From: an uncultured Prevotellaceae bacterium
Lineage (GTDB): Bacteria; Bacteroidota; Bacteroidia; Bacteroidales; Muribaculaceae
Length of the DNA stretch: 64,000 nucleotides
Reading direction: 5' to 3'
Assembly (NCBI GenBank): GCA_937904375.1
Contig: CALDIG010000303.1
Coordinates: 1-64,000, forward strand
The position numbers and the translations under genes were made by a program. The stretch's first letter is position 1. The number at the start of each line of letters is the position of its first letter. Shown in pieces: positions 25,805 through 34,723 of the stretch. The notes beneath the pieces were generated by a model. It was not told the origin of the DNA and made no database searches. It saw nothing but the letters and a program-made list of their open reading frames with translations.

Positions 25805-25925
25805 TACAAGGGGACAAGAGGACAAGAGGACAAGAAGACAAGAGGACAAGAGGACAAGAGGACAAGAGGACAAGAGAACAAGAGGACAATCGAACAATCG
25901 AACAGTCGAGTAGCCGAATTATCGA
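25805..25925. repeat. 8-bp tandem repeat tract upstream of comM
   Basis: About ten near-perfect units of AGGACAAG fill 25810-25885 and grade into units of the same length (AACAATCG) to about 25905. The tract lies 12-130 bases before the comM start, over the expected promoter or leader. Such tracts vary in copy number by slippage. Confidence 0.85.
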
Positions 25926-25937
25926 AAAGCTGAACAA

Positions 25938-26975
25938 TCAAGAAAGTTTTGTATATAAACTCTCTACCGTCTGTCGGGCTTTGATGGGGTCGTCGCCGCG
26001 GTATTGCTGGTTGCCTAGCGAGTCGGTGACGATGATGGTAGGCGTAGTGTTGACCTGCAGGCTCACAATCTCGCCGTTCATCATCGAGCCTGGCACCCAG
26101 TAGTGCTTCCAGGTGGTGGCATCCCGATGAGTAGTGTAGTGCCATCCCGTTGAATCGATATCGAGACTAATGTCCATCACCTGCGCTTGTGAGGGCTCAA
26201 TCATCTTTAACTCATCGAAAATCTTTTTGCGGTCATTCATGCCCAAATCCCTATCCCAGAAGACTATTATCGATGGCTTATCGCCCTTGATGTTTGCCAC
26301 TTGGAAATCGCCCGAGCTTTGTTCGAAAATATTGAGCGAGGTAATTTTTGTTGCAGGTTTCTTGGCTCTTGCCTTGAGCAGGTTGTAGCTCTCCATGAGC
26401 GGCTCGGGTTTGGCTTTGTCATCGATCATAGCGAGAAGTTTGTCAATTGCCTTGTCATCGCTTGGACTGTAGTCGTTAAGCACAAGCACAGTAGAGACGA
26501 TGCTCTTGGGATTGTCCTTTACATAGTTCTCGATGGCAGTGTTGAGAGCCTGGTTGTTGGCACTCTTATATTCCATTTTATGCTTGACGATAAATGCGTT
26601 GTATTGCTCTGCCATTTCTGAGCCTTTCACATCAAGCTCATATTGTTCAAGCACTTTGCCTTTCACTTCAAGTTTATCTCCACCGGCGACAACAAGTTTG
26701 ACAATGGGCACATTCATCTGGTTATATACTATGAGCAGCGACGGATTGGAGCACTTATCTTCAATCTCAAAGGCATTATTCTGGCATTTCACCCATGAGT
26801 CAACAATTCCTCCGTCGGCACCACTATACACCACTCTCACCTGCTGAGCGCCAAGTCCTTGCAGCTCAACTTTCACCTTAAACGGCTTGTTCTCTTTTTT
26901 GCAACCGCACATAACAGCCACAACCACAGCCAAGCAGAGAATTATCAATGCGTAACTCTTATAGCTTCTTGTCAT
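25938..26975 (-). CDS. DUF4369 lipoprotein with thioredoxin-like domain lacking CxxC
   Basis: The 345-residue protein has an N-terminal lipoprotein signal (ALIILCLAVVVAVMCGCKKE), so it is anchored in the cell envelope. Residues 30-120 (FKVKVELQGLGAQQVRVVYS) fit the DUF4369 domain that often precedes AhpC/TSA or thioredoxin-like domains in Bacteroidetes. The C-terminal half has a thioredoxin-like layout: SIIVFWDRDLGMNDRKKIFDEL where the active site should be, and VNTTPTIIVTDSLGNQQYRG with the cis-Pro. The CxxC pair is absent, so redox activity by that route is unlikely; it may be a binding or structural relative. It lies between metG and comM on the same strand, 163 bases from the repeat tract start at comM. 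Confidence 0.75.
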   Translation of the reverse strand: MTRSYKSYALIILCLAVVVAVMCGCKKENKPFKVKVELQGLGAQQVRVVYSGADGGIVDSWVKCQNNAFEIEDKCSNPSLLIVYNQMNVPIVKLVVAGGDKLEVKGKVLEQYELDVKGSEMAEQYNAFIVKHKMEYKSANNQALNTAIENYVKDNPKSIVSTVLVLNDYSPSDDKAIDKLLAMIDDKAKPEPLMESYNLLKARAKKPATKITSLNIFEQSSGDFQVANIKGDKPSIIVFWDRDLGMNDRKKIFDELKMIEPSQAQVMDISLDIDSTGWHYTTHRDATTWKHYWVPGSMMNGEIVSLQVNTTPTIIVTDSLGNQQYRGDDPIKARQTVESLYTKLS

Positions 26976-27038
26976 AAAAGAAATAATTTAAATAATTCAA
27001 GTTGCGCAAGTTTTTAACTTGCTCAAAGTTTAATGTTT

Positions 27039-27096
27039 AGATAAAATGCTCTCGCTCGCAAGGCTTTGAGTAAGCTCAAGCTTTATCTCGCTTAAT
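27039..27096. repeat. Interspersed ~60-bp palindromic repeat, copy 2
   Basis: This copy aligns with 2982-3048 through AAAATGCTC, GCAAGGCTTTGA, AAGCTCAAGCTTT and CTCGCTTAAT, with a few substitutions. It ends 8 bases before the stop of metG. Confidence 0.75.
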
Positions 27097-27103
27097 ATGT
27101 AAC

Positions 27104-29170
27104 TTATCCCACCTGCACGCCAGGTCGCACTTCTCCGTGGGGACCTATTACCACAAGACGGCCGTCGGTGTCCTCGGCACTGAGAATCATGCCTTGCGAC
27201 TCAATGCCCTTGAGGGTGCGGGGGGCGAAGTTGGCGATGAAGCACACTTCCTTGCCTACGAGGTCCTCGGGGTTGTAGAACTTGGCTATGCCCGAGACGA
27301 TGGTGCGCCCATTCATGCCATCGTCGATGGTGAGTTTAAGCAGTTTGTCAGCCTTCTTCACCTTCTCGCATGCGAGCACTTTGCCCACGCGAATGTCAAG
27401 CTTCTGGAAGTCGTCGAACGACACGGTTGGCGCCACTGCCTTAGGCGTGAAGTTCTTGAGAGTGTTCTCCTGCTTGATGCGCTCAAGGCGGTCGGTCTGA
27501 ACCTTTATGGTCTCGTCATCGATTTTCTCGAAGAGCAGCACTGGAGTCTCCACACGGTCGCCAGCGTTGAGAATGTCGGTTGAGCCGAGCTTGTTCCAGT
27601 CGGCACTGTCGAGGTTTATCATCTTGCGCAGTTTCTCGGCACTGAAGGGCAAGAATGGCTCGAAGGCGATGGCGAGGTTGGCGGTGATTTGCAGCGCTAG
27701 GTTCATGATTGTCTCCACGCGTGCCATATCGGTCTTGGCGAGTTTCCAAGGCTCGGTGTCGGCAAGATACTTATTGCCAATGCGGGCAAGCTTCATCGCC
27801 TCGGCGAGAGCGGCACGGAAGTGGAAGGTGTCAAGAGCCTTTCCAAGCTCCTCTTTCACGCCCTTAAACTCCTCGATGGTGGCGCGGTCATAGTCAGTGA
27901 GCTCATGCGCCTCGGGAATCACACCATCGAAGTACTTGTTGGTAAGCACAATAGCACGGTTCACGAAGTTGCCTAAGATAGCCACCAGCTCGTTGTTGTT
28001 GCGGTCTTGGAAGTCCTTCCAAGTGAAGTCGTTGTCTTTTGTCTCGGGAGCGTTGGCGGTGAGCACATAGCGCAGCACATCTTGCTTGCCGGGGAAGTCC
28101 TCAAGATACTCATGCAGCCACACTGCCCAGTTGCGACTGGTAGAAATCTTGTCGCCCTCAAGGTTGAGGAACTCATTGGCCGGCACATTGTCGGGCATGA
28201 TATACTGTCCGTGAGCATGCATCATGGTTGGGAATATGATGCAGTGGAACACAATGTTGTCCTTGCCAATGAAGTGGATGAGGCGGGTATCCTCGTCCTG
28301 CCACCACTGCTGCCAAGTGCCCCAGCGCTCGGGATGAGCATCACACAGTTCTTTGGTGTTGCTGATGTAACCAATTGGAGCATCAAACCACACATACAGC
28401 ACTTTGCCCTCGGCACCCTCCACGGGCACGGGAATGCCCCAGTCAAGGTCGCGTGTCATGGCACGTGGCTCAAGGTCCATGTCGAGCCATGACTTGCATT
28501 GCCCATAGACGTTGGTCTTCCACTCTTTGTGACCCTCAAGAATCCATTGCTTGAGCCACTCTTGATACTCATTCAGAGGCAGATACCAGTTGGTGGAGTC
28601 ACGCAGCACAGGCACGGCGCCGCTTTCCTTGGCGCGCGGGTTAATGAGCTGTGTGGGCTCCAGGCTGCGCTGGCAGCCGTCTTCGCATTGGTTTCCATAG
28701 GCGCGAGGATGATGACAGTAGGGACATTCACCCACCACGTCGCGGTCGGTGAGGAAGCGATGCTCGGCTTCGTCGTAGAATTGCTTCGTGGTCTTTTCCA
28801 CCAGTTTGCCTTCGTCATAGAGTTTGCGGAAGAAGTCGGCGGCAAACTGATGATGAATCTTCGAGGTGGTGCGGCTGTAAATGTCGTAGGAGATACCAAA
28901 TTTCTGGAATGAGTCCTTGATGAGCTCATGGTAGCGGTCAACAACCTGCTGGGTGGTAATGCCCTCTTTGCGGGCGCGTTGGGTTACTGGCACGCCATGT
29001 TCGTCGCTGCCGCCTACCATCATCACTTCCTCGCCCTTGAGGCGCAGGTAGCGCACATAGATGTCGGCAGGCACATACACTCCAGCAAGGTGACCAATGT
29101 GTACAGGACCATTAGCGTAGGGCAACGCCGTTGTCACCAGAGTGCGTGAATATTTCTTCTGTTCTTCCAT
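27104..29170 (-). CDS. metG: Methionyl-tRNA synthetase
   Basis: The 688-residue enzyme charges tRNA-Met with methionine in the cytoplasm. The HIGH-type signature is [20 protein letters not shown] near residue 18, the zinc-binding insert [19 protein letters not shown] lies at about residues 148-166, and the KMSKS equivalent is KISTSRNW near 345. The C-terminal ~110 residues ([20 protein letters not shown] ... [19 protein letters not shown]) form the tRNA-binding OB-fold domain. Length and motifs are complete. A -7 box (29201-29208) is placed 31 bases before the ATG. It is a housekeeping gene, not obviously linked in function to its neighbours. Confidence 0.97.
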   Translation of the reverse strand: MEEQKKYSRTLVTTALPYANGPVHIGHLAGVYVPADIYVRYLRLKGEEVMMVGGSDEHGVPVTQRARKEGITTQQVVDRYHELIKDSFQKFGISYDIYSRTTSKIHHQFAADFFRKLYDEGKLVEKTTKQFYDEAEHRFLTDRDVVGECPYCHHPRAYGNQCEDGCQRSLEPTQLINPRAKESGAVPVLRDSTNWYLPLNEYQEWLKQWILEGHKEWKTNVYGQCKSWLDMDLEPRAMTRDLDWGIPVPVEGAEGKVLYVWFDAPIGYISNTKELCDAHPERWGTWQQWWQDEDTRLIHFIGKDNIVFHCIIFPTMMHAHGQYIMPDNVPANEFLNLEGDKISTSRNWAVWLHEYLEDFPGKQDVLRYVLTANAPETKDNDFTWKDFQDRNNNELVAILGNFVNRAIVLTNKYFDGVIPEAHELTDYDRATIEEFKGVKEELGKALDTFHFRAALAEAMKLARIGNKYLADTEPWKLAKTDMARVETIMNLALQITANLAIAFEPFLPFSAEKLRKMINLDSADWNKLGSTDILNAGDRVETPVLLFEKIDDETIKVQTDRLERIKQENTLKNFTPKAVAPTVSFDDFQKLDIRVGKVLACEKVKKADKLLKLTIDDGMNGRTIVSGIAKFYNPEDLVGKEVCFIANFAPRTLKGIESQGMILSAEDTDGRLVVIGPHGEVRPGVQVG

Positions 29171-29200
29171 ATTTTTATAATTTTTTTATGTAATTTTTTG

Positions 29201-29208
29201 CAAAGATA
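29201..29208 (-). promoter_or_regulatory. -7 box (TATCTTTG) of metG
   Basis: The minus-strand TATCTTTG is a perfect TAnnTTTG match, giving a leader of roughly 25 bases to the metG ATG at 29170. Confidence 0.65.
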
Positions 29209-29265
29209 CTGCAAGCCGAGAGAAAAAACAAACTTGTTTTAGTTTTTCATAGCCTTTTTTCCAAG

Positions 29266-29310
29266 GCGAAGCCCATCTAAGACTTGAGTCTAAAAAGCTG
29301 GGTGCTTCGC
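29266..29310 (-). terminator. Hairpin between the barrel-protein gene and metG
   Basis: GCGAAGC (29266-29272) and GCTTCGC (29304-29310) form the outer stem, extended by CCA/TGG and an inner AGACTTGAGTCT. On the minus strand it lies about 190 bases after the stop of the TonB-dependent barrel gene and is followed by an A-rich rather than T-rich run, so efficiency is uncertain. Confidence 0.4.
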
Positions 29311-29451
29311 AAAAAATTATTCTGAAAACTCAATAGTCGCTGAATGTTTCCTCAAAATTAGCTGATGAAGAAAAAAGAACCTTCCCTTTTTCTTCAAAAT
29401 CGTGTGAATATTTTAGCGAGTCGCCAAGATGGTCTTGACAACTCGCTATTA

Positions 29452-29495
29452 TCTATGAACTATGAACTGTGAACTATGAACTGTGAACTATGAAC
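29452..29495. repeat. 14-bp minisatellite (CTATGAACTGTGAA)
   Basis: About three units of CTATGAACTGTGAA/CTATGAACTATTTA lie immediately after the stop of the barrel-protein gene. Similar simple strings occur at 32505-32533 (AGTTATCAGT) and around 44312-44340. These are common low-complexity spacers. Confidence 0.7.
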
Positions 29496-29498
29496 TAT

Positions 29499-32489
29499 TT
29501 AGAATGGTGGTCTTCCGCCGCCGAAGCCGCCTGGGGGTGGCCCGCTGGGGCGTCCGCCGGGAGGTGGTCCGTCAGGACCTCGGAACTGGTTGTTCTTGTC
29601 CTCAGGTTCCTGACCCTTGACAAAAGTTGAGAAGCGGTAGGTGAACGTGAGCATTCCATATCGTCCCAGTGAGTTGTAGATGGCATCCTGGATGTAGCTT
29701 GCCGTTTGAGTGCGGCTGATGTTCTTCTGTTGTCCCAGGATGTCGTAAACCGAGAGTTGTACCGATGCCTCCTTGTTCTTGAGGAACTGGTAGGCGACAG
29801 AGCCATTCCAAATCCACTGACTAGTGTTGTAGCCCGCGCTGTAACCTGTAGAGGTGCTGAAGTTGAGGTCGGTGCTGATTACCAGTCCGAAGGGTGCCGA
29901 GTAGGTGCCGTTGAACATGGCTCCCCAGGTGTGCACGTTGCGGTCGCGGCTGGTCTGCATGGAGTTGTGAGTGAGCTGGTAGCCATATCGTGGGCGCAGC
30001 TCAAGGTCGAAGTATGCAGTTCGGTAGGCGAGACCTGGCGAGATGTTCAGGTTCAGACCTGTGCTGGCGTTCAACTCACTATCGGTGTAGCCCTTGTCGT
30101 GCGACAGACGAGCGAAGATGTTGCTGGTAAAGTACCACGCCTTGCTTTCGCTGAATGGGAAGCTCACCATGTTCATCGCCATAGCGTCCCACACGCCGTT
30201 GATGTTGGTGTAGGTGGTAGTCTGTCCACCTGTGGTGGGGTCGTTGGTGATGGTAGAGATGATGCTGTTTTGCGCCACATTGACATTCATCATCGCCATG
30301 ATGCTGCGCTGGTTATCCTGATTGAAGTCGCTGAAGCGCAGGTTGATGCGATGGTTGAAGGTGGGCTTCAAGTCGGGGTTACCGATTACGATGTTCAGCG
30401 GGTTGCTCTCGTCGGCTACTGGCTGCAGCTGTGCGATGCTTGGCTGGCTGCTGCGCAAGCGGTAGTCAAACGCTAGGTTGCGTGTCTTGGTGAACTTGTA
30501 GCGGATGCGAGCGAAGGGGGCGAAGCTCCACGCCCATCGCGCCGGGATGTTGCGCGCGCTGTTGATGAGGTCGGTACTCTTCGACATCGCCGAGTTCACC
30601 GAGAATCCCACGTTGAGGTTCATCGCCTTTGTAACCTTTTGGTAGCCAATCTGGAAGCTTTGGTTGAAGAACTGGTTGCGGAAGTTGTTGCTGAGGCTCT
30701 CGTTGAAGACACGGCCAAGCTCGTCGCCCAGCTCCACGTCGATAATCTCGCTCAGCAGAGTAGCGTCTTGCAGAGCGTAGGCACCGTAGGCGTCGGTTAT
30801 CATCTCTCGCATGGCGGGGTTGAGCACAATGCCCATCATCACGTCGTTTTGGGTGACTTGTGGCACTGGCAGCACCTCGTTGCCATAGCGTGTGATGTCA
30901 TACACGCTCTTGTTGGCCTTTGCCACACTGTAGTTGGCGCTGTAAGATAATGTGAGGAACTGCGCTTTTTTCACGTCGCCGAGCGGTTCGGTCCAGCTCA
31001 GTCGTCCGTTCACGCGGTTGGTCTTGCGCAGGTTGTCATACACCTGGTCGATTGTCTCTTCCTCGTCTTTGAGGTAGTAGTTGTTGAGGGTGTAGGTGTT
31101 GCCGTCCTCGTCGATATTGCTGTAGTTATAGTTCACAAAGAGGCTGTAACTTCGTCCTGGATGTGACTTGAACTTATGGTTGTAGATGAACCGTCCTCCA
31201 AACTCATAGCTCTTGCCGTGGTTGTCGTAGTAGCTGAGGCTGCGGTTGACGGGAGTGCGCATGGCGTCGCCGGCGCGTGTCATCGAGGTGTCGCTGCTCT
31301 CGCTGTGCGAGAAGTTGAGTGACAGGTAGGGACGAAAGTCGATGGTGTTGCACGAGTCAAGTTCCCACTTGAGGCGGAAGTTTCCACGGATGTTGTGGGT
31401 CTTGTCAAGGGCTATCGACATAGCATCGCGGTAGCTGGTAGAGTCGGTGAAGATGTTCTGGCGGCTCGTCGAGGAGCGTGTGTCGCGGCTGGTGTGAGAA
31501 TAGGTGAGGTCTCCACCCACGCGGAAGTGCTCATCTTCCTGGGAGCCCACGTTGAAGTTCACGCCCAGCATCTGCGAGGTGGTGATGCCCCGGTCGCCTC
31601 CAAAGCGGCGGAAGCGTGAGGCGCCGCCGTCGGTAAATCCCACGTTGTTGGTGTTGTTGGCGTTGCCGGTGAAGGTGAACTGGTTGCCGTTGTTGAAGTA
31701 GTTGGCGATAACGTTGCCCAAGTATCGCTTGTCGGTGCCATAGCCAGCGGTGACGGTGCCAAACCAACCGTTGTTCATGCCTTTCTTGACGGTGAGGTTG
31801 ATTACCGTCTCGTCCTCGCCGTCATCTACGCCCGTGAGTCGTGCCAGGTCGCTCTTGCGGTCGATGACCTGGAGTTTGTTAATCATGTCGGCGGGGATGT
31901 TCTTCGACGCCATAGTGGGGTCGTCGCTGAAGAACTCCTTGCCATCAACGAGGATTTTCGTCACCTCTTTGCCGTTGGCGGTGATTTTGCCGTCGGCGCT
32001 CACCTCCACGCCGGGCATACGCTTCAAGAGGTCTTCCACCACGGCATTGGCCTGCGTCTTGTAGGTGTCGGCATTATATTCTATGGTGTCTTCCTTGACG
32101 GTGATCGCGGTTTTCACGCCCATGACAACCGTCTCCTTGAGCACCACGGTGTTTTGTGTGAGGGCTATCATGCCCATGTTCACGTCGCGTCCGTCGTCGC
32201 CTATGCTCACGCGTTTCACCACGTCGTCATAGCCTATGTAGCTGCACTTGAGGTAGTAGTGTCCTGGCTGCACGTTCTCCAGGTTGAACACTCCGTTGAA
32301 GTCGGTGACGGTGCTGGTGACGTAGGTGCTGTCTTTAGTAGCCTGCAGCAGCGCCACGTTAGCCTGCATGAGCTCGGTAGTGTCTTTGGAGTCAACCAGG
32401 ATACCGTTGATGATGGCAGAGCTGGCGGTCCCAAATCCCAAAGCCACCGCAAGCATCATAATAATAAAGATTCTTGATAGTATTTTCAT
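29499..32489 (-). CDS. TonB-dependent receptor-like outer-membrane beta-barrel protein
   Basis: The 996-residue protein has a signal peptide (MKILSRIFIIMMLAVALGFG), then a carboxypeptidase-regulatory-like domain at about 25-110 (INGILVDSKDTTELMQANVA ... GHYYLKCSYIGYDDVVKRV). A TonB plug-like segment follows (VEDLLKRMPGVEVSADGKIT ... ILVDGKEFFSDDP, near 150-195), then a long barrel of the OMP_b-brl_3 type. The extreme C-terminus is a Gly/Pro-rich tail (GPPPGGRPSGPPPGGFGG). It is not a SusC: it lacks the SusC motif set and a SusD partner. Its cargo is unknown. It has its own promoter (32576-32583). Confidence 0.85.
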   Translation of the reverse strand: MKILSRIFIIMMLAVALGFGTASSAIINGILVDSKDTTELMQANVALLQATKDSTYVTSTVTDFNGVFNLENVQPGHYYLKCSYIGYDDVVKRVSIGDDGRDVNMGMIALTQNTVVLKETVVMGVKTAITVKEDTIEYNADTYKTQANAVVEDLLKRMPGVEVSADGKITANGKEVTKILVDGKEFFSDDPTMASKNIPADMINKLQVIDRKSDLARLTGVDDGEDETVINLTVKKGMNNGWFGTVTAGYGTDKRYLGNVIANYFNNGNQFTFTGNANNTNNVGFTDGGASRFRRFGGDRGITTSQMLGVNFNVGSQEDEHFRVGGDLTYSHTSRDTRSSTSRQNIFTDSTSYRDAMSIALDKTHNIRGNFRLKWELDSCNTIDFRPYLSLNFSHSESSDTSMTRAGDAMRTPVNRSLSYYDNHGKSYEFGGRFIYNHKFKSHPGRSYSLFVNYNYSNIDEDGNTYTLNNYYLKDEEETIDQVYDNLRKTNRVNGRLSWTEPLGDVKKAQFLTLSYSANYSVAKANKSVYDITRYGNEVLPVPQVTQNDVMMGIVLNPAMREMITDAYGAYALQDATLLSEIIDVELGDELGRVFNESLSNNFRNQFFNQSFQIGYQKVTKAMNLNVGFSVNSAMSKSTDLINSARNIPARWAWSFAPFARIRYKFTKTRNLAFDYRLRSSQPSIAQLQPVADESNPLNIVIGNPDLKPTFNHRINLRFSDFNQDNQRSIMAMMNVNVAQNSIISTITNDPTTGGQTTTYTNINGVWDAMAMNMVSFPFSESKAWYFTSNIFARLSHDKGYTDSELNASTGLNLNISPGLAYRTAYFDLELRPRYGYQLTHNSMQTSRDRNVHTWGAMFNGTYSAPFGLVISTDLNFSTSTGYSAGYNTSQWIWNGSVAYQFLKNKEASVQLSVYDILGQQKNISRTQTASYIQDAIYNSLGRYGMLTFTYRFSTFVKGQEPEDKNNQFRGPDGPPPGGRPSGPPPGGFGGGRPPF

Positions 32490-32575
32490 AATGTGATAGT
32501 AGTTATCAGTTATCAGTTGTCAGTTATCAGTATAAAAACTCGAAACTCGAAGCTGAAAAACAGATTTTCACGCTA

Positions 32576-32583
32576 CAAAAGTA
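32576..32583 (-). promoter_or_regulatory. -7 box (TACTTTTG) of the barrel-protein gene
   Basis: The minus strand reads TACTTTTG, about 87 bases upstream of the ATG at 32489, with an AGTTATCAGT simple repeat in the leader. Confidence 0.55.
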
Positions 32584-32705
32584 GTATTTTCTCTAATTAC
32601 CACCAAAAATAATATACAATTGCACTTTTTTTATAGATGAAACAAGGTTCTCAATTTCTTTAATCATGGGGTCGCCTTACGGCGACTACACGTTTGATTC
32701 GTGAG

Positions 32706-32763
32706 CCCCCAGTGCCGATTTCCTCCGCTCGCTATCGCTCACTGCGTCAATCGGTACTGGGGG
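32706..32763. repeat. Long extragenic palindrome (REP-like)
   Basis: CCCCCAGTGCCGATT (32706-32720) pairs with AATCGGTACTGGGGG (32749-32763) with one mismatch across a 28-base loop. It is followed by short repeated GCCTTCGGCTGA strings at about 32778 and 32820. It lies in the 458-base gap between SusD and the barrel gene, which holds no gene, and could act as a terminator for susD. Confidence 0.75.
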
Positions 32764-32947
32764 TTATCCAACGGTCAGCCTTCGGCTGATTTTTAATTAC
32801 GGCTGGGCGCTCAATGGGAGGCCTTCGGCTGAAAACCATGCACCGCTGAAGAATATTCAACCCATATACACAAAGAAACGGCCACACCGTGATGATGCAG
32901 CCGCTTCGTCGTTATGAAAAGAATCTTACCTAATCAAAACTAGAGGA

Positions 32948-34657
32948 TTACCAACCTGGGTTCTGACCAATCTGTGGGTTGAGAGTAGCCTGGTCGTTGG
33001 GGATTGGGAACAGGAGGTACTTGTCGTTGTAGATGCGCTCAGTACCATTGTTCTTGCAGTTGATGTAACCGTCGGCATCGATAGTCACGTCAGTGAGTTT
33101 CACACCCTCGGCGTCGAAACCTTGCACGTAGGCACCACGGCTCAGGTTAGGATACCTCTGAGTGTCGAGCTTGTCGAGCTGATTCCAGCGCTGCAGCGAG
33201 TAGTAACGGTCGTTCATGCAGTACATCATCTCAACACGACGCTCACGGCGAACCTCCCAGATGATGTTGCTAACGCCCATATTGTTGGCTGGGTCGGCGG
33301 CAACAGTTGTGGTGAGGTGTGGCATGCCCACGCGGTCACGCAGCAGGTTGATAGACTTGTTGAGGTCGGCATCGGTGATGGTGCCAAGCTCGGCGCAAGC
33401 CTCGGCATAGTTAAGCAGAATCTCGGCATACCAGAAAATTGGAGCGTCGGTGTAGTTGCCGTAGGTAGCCTGACGGGTACCGTTGTCGTTAGCATACTTC
33501 ACGTTGTCGAACAACATCACGCCGTAGCCAGTAGAAGCAGTTGACTGGGCACCACCAAAGCGTGCGTAACCGCTGCCAGGGAACTGGAGGATAGAGTCAA
33601 CAGCGGCGGTAAGGCGTGGGTCACGTTTGGCGAGCACATCGACGATGTTGATGTGCTTGGCCACACCATAACCAGAGTTGTCGTCGATGCTTACAACTTT
33701 ACCCTTGTCGCTCTTGTCCAAAGAGGTTAAAGCCAGAGGCTTGCCGTCACGGAACAGATAGCTGTCGAAAGCATCCTTGGTCATACCGTTAACCTGAGTA
33801 GAGCCACAAGTGTAGTCGATAGTGCCGTGACCCATCACACCAAGCACATAGTGCTTGTAGAGAATCATCTCGTTGTTGCCCGAGAGGTCATCGTCATCAA
33901 AGTTGCCCTTGTAGCTGCTGTTGAGCGCGAACTTGCCCGAGTTCATAATCTCAAGGCATGCACTCTTGGCTTCGTTGAGATAAGTGGATGCGCGTCCACT
34001 GTTCTTGGTCACATACTTGCTGTAGGTGCCCTCGAAGAGGCAAATCTCGGCCTTCATAGCCAGAGCCACCCACTTGTTGAACGCAGTGCGCGAATTATCG
34101 TTGTAGCTAATGTTGGCAACAGCAAAGTTGAGATCCTCGAGCACCTTGTCCATCACGTCGTTGCGTGGCTGACGTGGACCGTAGAGGATGTCTTCATCGC
34201 CTGAGTCGAGCTCTTTGTCAACATAGTAGCAGTCGCCGTAGGAGCGCACCAACTTGTAGTGCTGCCAAGCACGATATAGACGTGCGATGCCAATCCAGTT
34301 GTTCTTGGCAGCATCGCTCATGTCGATACCTGGGATTGCTGAAATCAGAGTGTTGGCACGTCGAATCTCAACATAGGGAGTGTTCCATGATCCCGAAGTG
34401 CCAGGCACCGAAGTGAACGACCAATTGGTGATACCTGTAGATGCCTGGTCGTCGTTGAGAGTGTTGAAGTAGTAGTCGCCACTGCCTGATCCATAACCTG
34501 TGAAGGTTTCATAGAAATAGTTGGCAAACAACTGCACATTAGTCTCGCTAGTGAAGTAGTTTTGCTTCGTGAATTGATCGTAGGGTTCGGTATCGAGCAG
34601 ATCGGAGCACGAAGTAAGCAGTAATCCTGCTGCGAAAATTAAAAATATCTTTTTCAT
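32948..34657 (-). CDS. SusD/RagB-family nutrient-binding lipoprotein
   Basis: The 569-residue lipoprotein has the signal MKKIFLIFAAGLLLTSCSDL, with the acylated Cys at 17 followed by DLLDTEPYDQFT, a standard SusD start. The SusD tetratricopeptide framework is visible: YVEIRRANTLISAIPGIDMS, RLYRAWQHYKLVRSYGDCYY, and near the end ILLNYAEACAELG, IWEVRRERRVEMMYCMNDR and YLLFPIPNDQATLNPQIGQN. It caps the SusC transporter on the cell surface and binds an oligosaccharide or peptide. It follows susC with a 66-base gap in one operon. No glycanase or sensor gene lies beside the pair, so the substrate cannot be guessed. Confidence 0.95.
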   Translation of the reverse strand: MKKIFLIFAAGLLLTSCSDLLDTEPYDQFTKQNYFTSETNVQLFANYFYETFTGYGSGSGDYYFNTLNDDQASTGITNWSFTSVPGTSGSWNTPYVEIRRANTLISAIPGIDMSDAAKNNWIGIARLYRAWQHYKLVRSYGDCYYVDKELDSGDEDILYGPRQPRNDVMDKVLEDLNFAVANISYNDNSRTAFNKWVALAMKAEICLFEGTYSKYVTKNSGRASTYLNEAKSACLEIMNSGKFALNSSYKGNFDDDDLSGNNEMILYKHYVLGVMGHGTIDYTCGSTQVNGMTKDAFDSYLFRDGKPLALTSLDKSDKGKVVSIDDNSGYGVAKHINIVDVLAKRDPRLTAAVDSILQFPGSGYARFGGAQSTASTGYGVMLFDNVKYANDNGTRQATYGNYTDAPIFWYAEILLNYAEACAELGTITDADLNKSINLLRDRVGMPHLTTTVAADPANNMGVSNIIWEVRRERRVEMMYCMNDRYYSLQRWNQLDKLDTQRYPNLSRGAYVQGFDAEGVKLTDVTIDADGYINCKNNGTERIYNDKYLLFPIPNDQATLNPQIGQNPGW

Positions 34658-34723
34658 ATTTTTCTGTCTTTTAAAGTATTTAATATCTACTGTTCCTATT
34701 AAATTAATAATGTGAACACCGAA

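Noticed and set aside
25793..25897. N-terminal extension of ComM (repeated LVLLSSCP)
   Set aside because: It is translation of an 8-bp tandem repeat; the family start is MLNKILGAALQG at 25792.
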